Assembly: GCA_965212195.1 (NCBI GenBank) | Contig: CBDBUW010000021.1 | Coordinates: 124,001 to 188,000 of the forward strand | Length of the DNA: 64,000 nucleotides | Source of the DNA: JAJCYK01 sp965212195 | GTDB taxonomy: Bacteria > Bacteroidota > Bacteroidia > Cytophagales > Cyclobacteriaceae | Direction of reading: 5' to 3' | Shown: positions 57,229 to 64,000 of the stretch, in pieces | Numbering within the stretch: the first letter of the stretch is position 1 | Layout: the number at the start of each line of letters is the position of its first letter | Notes under the pieces: model-generated | Databases searched by the model: none | Told to the model about the DNA's origin: nothing | The model's input: only the letters and a program-made list of their open reading frames with translations | Made by a program: the position numbers and the translations under genes

Positions 57229-57723
57229 TTATTTATACCTGTACACCTCATGATGACCAAAATTAAGTAACTCGATAGTAGAATCAAATTTAGCGCCAAG
57301 TCGTACTGCTAATTTTTTGGATGACTTGTTAGAGGGGTCGATATAACTAACCAATGAACTTAATTTCAAGGTATCAAGGGCAAAATTTTTAACAGCAAAA
57401 CCAGCTTCCATACCAAACCCTTTCCCTTGAGCTTCGGGCAATAACCAATATCCTAATTCAGGTTCAGGCCAAGGATGAGAATTCCAAAGCCCAACAGTGC
57501 CTATTAAAGTTCTAGAATCTTTTTCATCAACTGCAAGGTATGAATACCCATTCAGTTTATGGTGTCCTACATAGGTAGCCATTAATCTCCAAGACTCTTC
57601 TGGGGTTTTTATTCCTCCCACATAGCGAGCATTTTCTTCAATAGAATAGAATTTAGCAAGTATTTGATAATCAGAATTTTTCCATTGTCTAAAAATCAAT
57701 CTTTCCGTTTCTAAACCTATCAT
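57229..57723 (-). CDS. GNAT-family N-acetyltransferase (RimJ/RimL type)
   Basis: 164 aa of the Acetyltransf_3 type: ETERLIFRQWKNSDY at the N-terminus, GTVGLWNSHPWPEPELGYWL, then PEAQGKGFGMEAGFAVKNFA (acetyl-CoA loop Q-G-K-G-F-G) and DPSNKSSKKLAVRLGAKF. The acceptor is unknown. It is one of two adjacent but unrelated GNAT genes, with 70 bases between them. Confidence 0.88.
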   Translation of the reverse strand: MIGLETERLIFRQWKNSDYQILAKFYSIEENARYVGGIKTPEESWRLMATYVGHHKLNGYSYLAVDEKDSRTLIGTVGLWNSHPWPEPELGYWLLPEAQGKGFGMEAGFAVKNFALDTLKLSSLVSYIDPSNKSSKKLAVRLGAKFDSTIELLNFGHHEVYRYK

Positions 57724-57793
57724 ATTTATTCTTGATAACTGTTGTTTGGAGATATTGTCAACTTATTTTTTATGTGATGAATTATGGCCAGTG

Positions 57794-58252
57794 CTAGCAA
57801 CTGGATTTGAGATTCCATCTGAATATTCCTTTCTCTGTTATATCAGCTCCAAGACCTTTGTAAAATTCAATAGCTTTGGTATTATCGTTTTCCACTTCCC
57901 AACGCATTAAAGGGATGTTTTGTTCTTTGCAAATATCTCGTGCATGCCAAATTAAATGTAACCCCACCTTCTGCCCTCTACATTTCTCCAAAACAAACAA
58001 GTCGTCCAGATTCATATATTCACAACCATTCCATATCGAATAATTCCATGTGTATGAAAGGTAGCCAGCAATCTGACCATTCAATTCAGCGATCAATGCT
58101 CCGAATTTTGGTTTTTTGGTAAACCCAGAGTTCAGCATTTCTTGCTTAGTTGTAACAACATATTTTTCTTGATTATGAAACTTAGCGATTCCTTTTATTA
58201 GATCGTACAAGGTGTCAATATCATCTCTTGTGGCTCTTCTAGTTTCTACCAT
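57794..58252 (-). CDS. GNAT-family N-acetyltransferase (diamine/SSAT-like)
   Basis: 152 aa with the plan of spermidine/thialysine acetyltransferases: TRRATRDDIDTLYDLIKGIA, GYLSYTWNYSIWNG, MNLDDLFVLEKCRGQKVGL (acetyl-CoA loop R-G-Q-K-V-G) and WEVENDNTKAIEFYKGLGA. The polyamine- or lysine-like acceptor is inferred from the family. No operon partner. Confidence 0.88.
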   Translation of the reverse strand: MVETRRATRDDIDTLYDLIKGIAKFHNQEKYVVTTKQEMLNSGFTKKPKFGALIAELNGQIAGYLSYTWNYSIWNGCEYMNLDDLFVLEKCRGQKVGLHLIWHARDICKEQNIPLMRWEVENDNTKAIEFYKGLGADITEKGIFRWNLKSSC

Positions 58253-58346
58253 AGTATGCGCTCAGCTAGTGTTGCTAACGGTCTCCACCATTAAAAATAG
58301 CAAATAAGTAAGAAGTCCTAGCAATAAGCTTGATTGTCCATCCCAT

Positions 58347-58405
58347 CAGTTATCCTTAGTCTTAGACTAAGGACCCAAATAAAATCAGTGTCTTTTGAAA
58401 CGACC
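58347..58405. repeat. Dispersed intergenic repeat, copy 3 (both halves)
   Basis: Contains the 54478 unit (58347-58376, with an internal CCTTAGTC-TTA-GACTAAGG hairpin) and the 56666 unit (58386-58405). This shows the two partial matches belong to one element. Confidence 0.65.
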
Positions 58406-58511
58406 TCGCTTAGTACCGAATCTATTATACCTTGATTAGTGCAGAAGAGGACGGTTGCTTAAAATAGGAAAAAATCTGAGGCGTGGAATTATGGTCATTG
58501 TTAAGAGACGC

Positions 58512-58868
58512 TCATTTCCAGCCCGAATACATTACTTGTAAAAGCAACCATGATCCAAGAGTAGGAATCAATATCAGCAAACCTAACCCTAGATAAATGA
58601 TCAGAGTCCTTTTAGAAATTCGGGTTTTTCTTAACCCGTCCACAACTGCATTTATAAGTGTAATAATTAATGCTAATATGGCAATCGGTCCACCAATGAA
58701 AAACATTGGCATAAGAAAAAATTCTGCTTGCGCCCTACCACCACCTTTCAATGATCGATATTCAATCGCATCTGAAAGTGCATAAATGAGTAGGGGAATT
58801 TCAATAATTAATCCACCAATTAGAACTATCACGGTTATGGTCTTTAAAATCTTTTCCTTTCTTTTCAT
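58512..58868 (-). CDS. Small membrane protein, unknown function
   Basis: 118 aa from the ATG at 58868 (MKRKEKILKTITVIVLIGGL). The frame is open upstream, but that part is transposase-like. Three membrane segments: ITVIVLIGGLIIEIPLLIYA, FFLMPMFFIGGPIAILALII and TLIIYLGLGLLILIPTLGSW. No family recognised. Confidence 0.6.
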   Translation of the reverse strand: MKRKEKILKTITVIVLIGGLIIEIPLLIYALSDAIEYRSLKGGGRAQAEFFLMPMFFIGGPIAILALIITLINAVVDGLRKTRISKRTLIIYLGLGLLILIPTLGSWLLLQVMYSGWK

Positions 58869-59031
58869 TTTTAGTCTCAGACTAAGATTAAAAAAACTCA
58901 AACTTCTCACTCGGTACCAGACTTTTAGCGCCGCTATAATCCTCCATCGGTATTGTTCATGGACGAAGCCAACTGTTACGGGATTACTATGAATATACTC
59001 CAATTTTTGATTTGTTAACCAATTGGAAGTT
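58869..59031 (-). pseudogene. Remnant of a REP-associated tyrosine transposase (RAYT / Transposase_17)
   Basis: The minus-strand frame reads SNWLTNQKLEYIHSNPV then TVGFVHEQYRW, matching the C-terminal region of RAYT/IS200-like transposases (KLDYIHNNPVKAGLV-type). The next expected segment appears in another frame as DYSGAKSLVPSEK before a stop. So only the last third of the gene remains, with a further indel. The catalytic HUH and Tyr region is missing. It is fused in frame to the small membrane gene downstream. Confidence 0.6.
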
Positions 59032-59045
59032 AATCCTTCCCCAAA

Positions 59046-59783
59046 TCAACTGTAAAGCAACATGCCCCCACTCATGGCTACCATCAAAAGGTCTTCCACC
59101 AAGGTCACCGTTGACATAGGAAGATTGAACACTGTACCTAAGCAGGCACAGCGGATTTGTTTCTTTGAATAAAGGCTCTTTATCACTCCCGCAGTACTTA
59201 TTGACATTAAAATTAGGGTAAACCACAGAAAGGCTGGAATTACCAAAGGGCTTAAAAAATAGATCCCCAATATTAATTCCAGAAAGGGATATAGAGACCC
59301 ATAAGTGGGAAATTTTTTGGCGATGATATCATAGCCGCCATAGGCTGCAGCAAATCCTTTTAAATCCAGGAATTTAAAAAATGAGAAGATCAAGAAGAAC
59401 CCTCCCATAAAATGTTTTAGGGCAAGGGGTATATCAATGTTAATCAAGCCCCACTGTTCCAAGGTCACTGCCAGGGTTAAAAACGAAAAAATCAGGATCA
59501 AAGGTCTATAACTGTAGGCGCTTTGGGCTTCTTCATGATCAGGTGGATTTCCACTTAGCTTATAATCTCCAGCGACCGACAGAGCTTGATTCAGCTGTTG
59601 TAGTGGGGTGCCGGAAGGCATTTCCAGGGTTACCTGGGCAGGATCTTGTGAGATCTCCACAACCTTGAGCTTAGGAATTTCCGTAAGGACCTGCTCAATA
59701 GCTTTTACACAGCCAGAGCAGCTGATCCCTTCTATAGCATAGGTACGATGTAATTGGGCTTCCACATTTAAAATGTACGGCAA
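59046..59783 (-). CDS. HMA-domain / MauE-DoxX-like membrane protein
   Basis: 245 aa. The N-terminal heavy-metal-associated domain (about 12-75) has the metal pair Cys22-x2-Cys25 in IEGISCSGCVKAIEQVL. Four membrane segments (about 95-245) follow, of the MauE/DoxX type, with YDIIAKKFPTYGSLYPFLEL and a C-terminal RCACLGTVFNLPMSTVTLVED. That motif adds a second cysteine pair. MauE-type proteins help form disulfides or mature redox proteins, so metal delivery or thiol redox are both possible. It is last in the operon 62137-59046. Confidence 0.88.
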   Translation of the reverse strand: MPYILNVEAQLHRTYAIEGISCSGCVKAIEQVLTEIPKLKVVEISQDPAQVTLEMPSGTPLQQLNQALSVAGDYKLSGNPPDHEEAQSAYSYRPLILIFSFLTLAVTLEQWGLINIDIPLALKHFMGGFFLIFSFFKFLDLKGFAAAYGGYDIIAKKFPTYGSLYPFLELILGIYFLSPLVIPAFLWFTLILMSISTAGVIKSLYSKKQIRCACLGTVFNLPMSTVTLVEDLLMVAMSGGMLLYS

Positions 59784-59830
59784 ATGAGGGCGGCGTGGTT
59801 TGTATTATTTTAGGTAAGTGTTATGATATT

Positions 59831-60409
59831 TTAAACGCTATCGATACCCTGCCGTGGGAGGTTTAATTTTTTGAATTGATTAGGTGATAGACCCGTAATC
59901 CTTTTGAACTGATTACTTAGGTATTGCACGCTGCTATATCCGGTACGTTGCGCAATTTCTGTTAAATTAAGTTCGCCGTACTTCAGCAGTTCCTTTACTT
60001 TTTCGATGCGTTGATGGATCAGATACTTCTCAATGGTGATCCCTTCCACTGAAGAGAACAACTGACTTAAACTGGTGTAATCTTGTGCCAGTTGCTTGGA
60101 AAGAAACGAACTAAAGGTCCAATGAGAGTGTGTGCGATACTTTTCAGGTTGGTGCACATACTTAATAATGGTGTTTTTGATGCGCTCCACAGTTTTGGCA
60201 TTTTTATCTCCCAATATCTCAAAACCATCTTGTTGTAGTTTCTTATCTAATTTAGCTAGCTGCTCCTTGGAAAGGGTAGTATCCAGATGAACCTCACCTA
60301 AGCTTACCTGTTGAAAAGCGATATCCAGATCCACCAGTATTTCTTTTACTACTTTAATACAACGCTGGCAAACCATGTTTTTTACAAATACTACGGGCTG
60401 GTTTCCCAT
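59831..60409 (-). CDS. HMA-domain AraC-family transcriptional regulator
   Basis: 192 aa. The N-terminus is an HMA-like ferredoxin fold (about 1-68) with Cys14-x2-Cys17 (KNMVCQRCIKVVKE), so it probably binds a soft metal. The C-terminus is a double helix-turn-helix AraC DNA-binding domain (about 95-185, LNLTEIAQRTGYSSVQYLSN and FKRITGLSPNQFK). A regulator that fuses the metal domain to AraC is small and direct. It lies inside the operon whose other genes carry metal or redox motifs, so autoregulation is likely. Confidence 0.88.
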   Translation of the reverse strand: MGNQPVVFVKNMVCQRCIKVVKEILVDLDIAFQQVSLGEVHLDTTLSKEQLAKLDKKLQQDGFEILGDKNAKTVERIKNTIIKYVHQPEKYRTHSHWTFSSFLSKQLAQDYTSLSQLFSSVEGITIEKYLIHQRIEKVKELLKYGELNLTEIAQRTGYSSVQYLSNQFKRITGLSPNQFKKLNLPRQGIDSV

Positions 60410-61614
60410 TATATTGGCTTTAGGGTTAATAGCTCACTTTTCAAAGAATCCGACGCTGCATCGGTCCACACCCAAATTACTTTATAACCATGTGCAGTCA
60501 TTTGAGGGAAACCGCTCTCCCGACCTTTAGAGACCAAGTTCAAGCCTAAAGAAAATACTTTTTTACCTTTGGTACTCAGACGAGTAGCCATTAGTCGAGC
60601 CCCTTCATCTGTTCCTTCCAACCAAGTAACCAACGAGCTGTTATCCGGTAAAAGCACTACATCCACCCTTCCCAACGGACTCCCGTTGTCTATCCGAAGT
60701 GGCTCTGAAAAGTGCTGTCCTCCATCGTTACTGGCGGACCACTTTACTTGAGGCTGTCCATTAGCTGCGGTAAACCATGCAAGCACTACTTTCTTCCGGG
60801 AGGCTACCACTCGGGGGCCGTTGACCGGGCAGCCATTAATCTCCCAATTGTCCTGGGGTAATGTCAGGGGTATCCACTGGTGATCCTCATATCGGAAACC
60901 GGAGATGTCCCTGATCTCCTGGTGGCTGCGATCCCGGTAAACCACCAATGGTCCCGCATCGGTCATGGTAACATCTGTTTGACAGCAATCGCATACTCTT
61001 GAATCCAGCTCTTGTTCATCTTCCAGGATGCCCTCATGGTTCAGCAGTGCGGTACGCAAGGTCATGGCTCCGGATTGTCCGGTTAGCGTATCCATGTCTT
61101 TAGTATATCGACCGTCCAGCCATACCAATTGGATGCCCTTGGAAGGGAGGTATTGCATGGATACAAAACCATGTTCGGCATTAATTCCATCTTTATTCAG
61201 GATAAAAGGTTGTTGCCAGGACTTTCCGCCATTTTGGGAAAGCACTAAATGTATGTCGTAGTCATAGCTGCCGGGAGCACTTTCCTTTAAAAAGCTGCTC
61301 AAAAGTTGGGTATTTGATCCTGAGGAAATGACCGGGTAATCGGCCCAGTTTACAAACCAATTTTCCCCTTCGATGATCGTTTTAGGAGTCGACCAGCGGT
61401 TGTCCTCCAGTCTGCTGAATCGAAGCGCTGTGCGGATGCTGTCCAGCGGTTCTTGCCAGCTCAGATACACATGGTCGGAAGGGCCTTTGGATAAATAGGG
61501 GGTGACACTACCGGGATTGGCAGGTACGGATACTATTTTAGGAATGATTGGTTGGAAGCGATTACAGCTAAAACAGGTTGCTGCTAATAAAATCAGCCAA
61601 ATTTTGGGCTTCAC
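60409..61614 (-). CDS. BNR/sialidase-fold lipoprotein with a CDCC motif
   Basis: 401 aa from a GTG at 61614, one base after the upstream stop. This start gives a lipoprotein signal ending in Cys17 (LILLAATCFSC). A longer ATG frame overlaps the TlpA-like gene. The mature part is a BNR beta-propeller (SQNGGKSWQQP, SNDGGQHFSEP). It has no evident sialidase arginine triad that I can assign. A distinctive CDCCQTDV motif (DSRVCDCCQTDVTM) lies at about residue 218 and is conserved in a family otherwise annotated as exo-sialidase. Three cysteines suggest copper or other soft-metal binding. Confidence 0.78.
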   Translation of the reverse strand: MKPKIWLILLAATCFSCNRFQPIIPKIVSVPANPGSVTPYLSKGPSDHVYLSWQEPLDSIRTALRFSRLEDNRWSTPKTIIEGENWFVNWADYPVISSGSNTQLLSSFLKESAPGSYDYDIHLVLSQNGGKSWQQPFILNKDGINAEHGFVSMQYLPSKGIQLVWLDGRYTKDMDTLTGQSGAMTLRTALLNHEGILEDEQELDSRVCDCCQTDVTMTDAGPLVVYRDRSHQEIRDISGFRYEDHQWIPLTLPQDNWEINGCPVNGPRVVASRKKVVLAWFTAANGQPQVKWSASNDGGQHFSEPLRIDNGSPLGRVDVVLLPDNSSLVTWLEGTDEGARLMATRLSTKGKKVFSLGLNLVSKGRESGFPQMTAHGYKVIWVWTDAASDSLKSELLTLKPI

Positions 61615-61615
61615 G

Positions 61616-62137
61616 TTAGGGGTTGTTGGTTCGCAATTTATCCAGAATTTCAGGGGCATCCCATTCCATAGCCCCTACCTGATTCAGGGTGATTTTGCCT
61701 TGGGGGTCTATGACCAAAGTAGTTGGTAACGAGTATATGCCTAACTCGGCGAAAGAATCCGTGATTCTAACGAAGGTCAGATCGAAATCCTGCGTACTTT
61801 GAAATCTCTTTATTTTGTCGATGCTCTCATCGGAGGCCAGTAGAAAAATGAAGTTCTCGTCAACCAGTTGTTCCTGTGCCCTTTGGATGCTGGGCATTTC
61901 CAATATGCAGGGTTTGCACCAGGTTGCCCAGAAATTTAGAAATACGGTTTTACCCCGGTAATCGTTGAGGCTTATGGAGTTATTCTGTAGGTCAACCAGT
62001 TGGATTTTATCCACCAGATTGGCACTGGTTGATTCCAGGGGAACTACTTCATCAGTGGCTTCTGCAGCTGCTGGAGGGCTCTTCTTACCGGAGCAGGCTA
62101 GCAGTGTGGTCAGGGAGAGGATAATTAAAATGCGCAT
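61616..62137 (-). CDS. TlpA/ResA-like thioredoxin-fold lipoprotein
   Basis: 173 aa. Lipoprotein signal MRILIILSLTTLLAC (Cys15), an Ala/Glu-rich linker, then a thioredoxin fold with the active site WATWCKPCILEMP and the cis-Pro loop YSLPTTLVID. It acts in the periplasm, probably reducing disulfides of a cytochrome-maturation or copper-loading substrate. It is first in the four-gene operon and lies 87 bases downstream of a -7 promoter element. Confidence 0.88.
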   Translation of the reverse strand: MRILIILSLTTLLACSGKKSPPAAAEATDEVVPLESTSANLVDKIQLVDLQNNSISLNDYRGKTVFLNFWATWCKPCILEMPSIQRAQEQLVDENFIFLLASDESIDKIKRFQSTQDFDLTFVRITDSFAELGIYSLPTTLVIDPQGKITLNQVGAMEWDAPEILDKLRTNNP

Positions 62138-62206
62138 AGGTAAAGGTAATTAATTAGTGAGATTTGATGATTGAATTAGGGCGATATTTGATGCCTACTC
62201 TAAATT

Positions 62207-62311
62207 ACGTACATGCGCATATACAAATATAAATGTGTAAATAGCTGATTGTAAATTAGATACGATTTTGTGTAGAGTGCTAGCGTACGTGCGTCTAATA
62301 TGCAAGTACGC
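62207..62311. promoter_or_regulatory. Three copies of a 12-bp motif (RCGTACNTGCRY), possible operators
   Basis: ACGTACATGCGC (62207-62218), GCGTACGTGCGT (62283-62294) and, inverted, GCGTACTTGCAT (62300-62311). They lie in the divergent region between the metal/redox operon and the SDR gene and bracket the -7 element. The HMA-AraC regulator encoded in the operon is a candidate binder. Confidence 0.45.
62224..62231 (-). promoter_or_regulatory. Bacteroidota -7 promoter element for the metal/redox operon
   Basis: On the minus strand TATATTTG matches TAnnTTTG exactly, 87 bases before the TlpA-like ATG. A copy of the 12-bp motif (62207-62218) lies just downstream of it. Confidence 0.5.
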
Positions 62312-62368
62312 ATACGTTTCCAGGTGCTCCTGGAACGGCCATCATTCCTTTTTTCCCGCCGAATGTCA

Positions 62369-62376
62369 TACCTTTA
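62369..62376 (+). promoter_or_regulatory. Possible -7 promoter element for the SDR gene
   Basis: TACCTTTA differs from TAnnTTTG in the last base, 17 bases before the SDR ATG. Confidence 0.3.
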
Positions 62377-62393
62377 CACCAAATTAATCACGT

Positions 62394-63203
62394 ATGACAA
62401 AAATAAAAGGCAGCACAGTACTCATCACCGGCGGCGCCAGCGGCATAGGAAAACTTATGGGCCAGCGCTTTTTGGAGGAAGGGGCTGCCAAAATGATTAT
62501 CTGGGATATCAACGAATCAGCTTTGCAAGAAGTGACCGACTCCTGGGAACAAGAAGGTTATTCCGTGTTCCCTTACCAGGTGGATGTTTCCAGTAGCCAG
62601 CAGATTGAGGAAATGGCCGCCGACGTTGAGCAAAATGTGGGGCCTGTGGATATCCTGGTTAACAATGCCGGAATCGTAGTAGGCAAAGATTTTACCGATC
62701 ATCAGGCACAAGATATCGATGCTACCATCGACATTAATGTAAAAGGTGTGATGCATATGGCCAGAGCTTTCTTACCGGGAATGATCGCCCAGGACCAGGG
62801 TCACATCGTTAATATCGCCTCGGCGGCAGGAATGACACCGAATCCTAAAATGTCCGTTTATGCGGCCAGTAAATGGGCAGTTTTGGGATGGTCAGAGTCT
62901 TTGCGACTGGAACTGGAACGCATAAGCAAATCATTACATGTTACTACTATTACCCCTAGCTACATCGATACGGGTATGTTCGAAGGTGTGAAAGCCCCTA
63001 TGTTAACACCCATCTTAAAACCACAGGAGATAGTAGAAGAGATCATCAAAGCAGTGCGCAAGGACAAGATACTGGTGCGGGCTCCTAAGATTGTCAATCT
63101 ATTGCCTTTTTTACGGGGAGTGCTGCCAACACGGGTATTTGACTACACCGCCGAACAATTGGGGGTCTACAATAGCATGAGTGACTTTAAAGGGCGTAAA
63201 TAA
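62394..63203 (+). CDS. Short-chain dehydrogenase/reductase (SDR family)
   Basis: 269-aa classical SDR. The NAD(P) glycine motif is TGGASGIG (about 13-20), then NNAG (about 91-94), the catalytic Ser in NIASAAG, and Tyr-x3-Lys in YAASK. The C-terminal TPSYIDTGMFEGVKAP and a hydrophobic tail (IVNLLPFLRGVLP) resemble membrane-associated SDRs acting on lipids or steroids/retinoids. The true substrate is unknown. Start at the ATG 62394. Confidence 0.9.
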   Translation: MTKIKGSTVLITGGASGIGKLMGQRFLEEGAAKMIIWDINESALQEVTDSWEQEGYSVFPYQVDVSSSQQIEEMAADVEQNVGPVDILVNNAGIVVGKDFTDHQAQDIDATIDINVKGVMHMARAFLPGMIAQDQGHIVNIASAAGMTPNPKMSVYAASKWAVLGWSESLRLELERISKSLHVTTITPSYIDTGMFEGVKAPMLTPILKPQEIVEEIIKAVRKDKILVRAPKIVNLLPFLRGVLPTRVFDYTAEQLGVYNSMSDFKGRK

Positions 63204-63269
63204 CCAGCGTTCGCAGAACTAATCCCTAACTTTCAATGTTCCCTGGCTGAATTAAATCAAAATGACCTA

Positions 63270-64000
63270 ATGCGCAGTCTCTCCGTATTGGCCTTTGCCT
63301 GTTTAATGATCAGTTGTCAACCTAAATCTGAACCAGCCAATGACCAGCTGAGATCTGATGCTGTTTCAGGCAAGCCTACTGCCACCGAGTCCTCAGCAGA
63401 CCCTCCTCTGGGAATGCCGGAACCTGACGAAGCTGAAACAGAGCTCCAATCCGACACCATCACCAACGAGGCTATCCTAGCTCAGAAGTCCTTACCCCCA
63501 TCCCCATCCCCATCCATAGACCCTGAGGCCCCCACCCAATCTTCATCCCCACAAGTTGAGCAGGACCCTAAGGCAGCAGAGGAAAAACCCGCCAAGGAGA
63601 TAAAAGAGGCAGCCAAGCCCGATCATTCAATGTGGGACGATCTGTTAAGAAAGCATGTTTCTGCTGAAGGCCGGGTAAATTATCGAGGCTTTAAAAGCGA
63701 TCGAACCTTACTGGACCAATACCTGCAATATCTCCAGGGAAATCCCCTCCAGGCTGGCTGGAGCAGAAACGAAAAACTTACTTACTGGATCAATGCCTAC
63801 AATGCCTTCACCGTAGACTTGATCCTGCAGCATTACCCTTTGCAGAGTATTATGGATCTGGAAAAGCCCTGGGACCAGAAGTTCATAACGCTGGGAGATA
63901 AAAAATATAGTCTCAATCAAATAGAGCATCAAATAGTCAGGCCCCAATTCCGGGAACCCAGGATACATTTCGCGCTGGTTTGTGCGGCGGTTTCGTGCCC
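63270..64000 (+). CDS. DUF547-domain lipoprotein (partial, continues past the window)
   Basis: Open frame from the ATG at 63270 to the window edge (243 codons, no stop). Signal MRSLSVLAFACLMISC gives a lipobox with Cys16. A low-complexity linker rich in Pro, Ser, Glu and Ala (about 20-125, including a PSPSPSP stretch) is followed by DUF547: SMWDDLLRKHVSAEGRVNYR, KLTYWINAYNAFTVDLIL, HYPLQSIMDLEKPW, LNQIEHQIVRP and IHFALVCAAVSCP. The fold is thought to be papain-like, with Cys in the final CAAVSCP segment. Function is unknown. Confidence 0.85.
   Translation, partial: MRSLSVLAFACLMISCQPKSEPANDQLRSDAVSGKPTATESSADPPLGMPEPDEAETELQSDTITNEAILAQKSLPPSPSPSIDPEAPTQSSSPQVEQDPKAAEEKPAKEIKEAAKPDHSMWDDLLRKHVSAEGRVNYRGFKSDRTLLDQYLQYLQGNPLQAGWSRNEKLTYWINAYNAFTVDLILQHYPLQSIMDLEKPWDQKFITLGDKKYSLNQIEHQIVRPQFREPRIHFALVCAAVSC

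Noticed and set aside
57724..57793. Possible integron attC site between the two GNAT genes (imperfect palindrome CCAGTGCTAGCAACTGG)
   Set aside because: The RYYYAAC/GTTRRRY pair at the correct spacing and an integrase are not seen. The palindrome alone is weak.

Overview
The window is a chromosomal segment of a Bacteroidota bacterium, most likely of the Cytophagia/Cytophagales type. The evidence is the 16S sequence, a SusC/SusD pair, proteins with type IX secretion (T9SS) C-terminal sorting domains, lipoproteins throughout, and several promoters with the phylum-specific -7 element TAnnTTTG. Most of it is housekeeping sequence in short, tightly packed operons. Accessory material is concentrated at about 31.4-41.6 kb and 53.7-62.4 kb.

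Layout. 0.2-9.9 kb (+): lepA, folD, queE, a TPR/beta-propeller/OmpA protein resembling the T9SS component PorE, a secreted protein with a distant paralogue at 15.4 kb, a small lipoprotein and a large T9SS-exported BNR-propeller protein, closed by a terminator. 10.2-15.3 kb (+): SusC, SusD and a Calx-beta-like lipoprotein, closed by a strong terminator. 15.4-17.9 kb (+): secreted paralogue, queD, lpxB. 17.9-21.5 kb (-): clpX, clpP, tig and tRNA-Leu. 21.5-25.9 kb (+): rel, a fur-family gene, an STAS protein and purA. 26.2-31.4 kb (+): a complete rRNA operon (16S, tRNA-Ile, tRNA-Ala, 23S, 5S) with a consensus promoter and a terminator.

31.4-41.6 kb (-): a degenerate 7-bp tandem repeat, then a four-gene membrane module centred on a ferric-reductase-like/Rieske fusion. 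Next come an ATP-grasp/TANGO2/DinB operon and an operon with a Na+/H+ antiporter, a Rieske-ThDP enzyme fusion and a Rieske-glutamate-synthase-like fusion. Three different proteins in about 9 kb carry a fused Rieske [2Fe-2S] domain. This is the best candidate here for an undescribed redox system.

41.7-47.1 kb (+): a BatA-type membrane protein, a dihydroorotase homologue that has lost metal ligands, two DUF4199-like membrane proteins and a GT2 glycosyltransferase. 47.1-52.5 kb: a methyltransferase (-), an ECF sigma/anti-sigma pair with a duplicated-domain secreted acidic protein and a small secreted basic protein (+), then purB (-). 52.7-59.0 kb: a PaaE-like reductase, a frameshifted membrane gene, a T9SS pappalysin-like metalloprotease, a small lipoprotein, a DUF1801-like protein, two GNATs and a transposase remnant, with dispersed intergenic repeats between them. 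59.0-62.1 kb (-): a four-gene metal/redox operon (TlpA-like lipoprotein, BNR lipoprotein with a CDCC motif, HMA-AraC regulator, HMA-MauE membrane protein). It is divergent from an SDR gene across a region holding three copies of a 12-bp motif. A DUF547 lipoprotein gene runs off the right edge.
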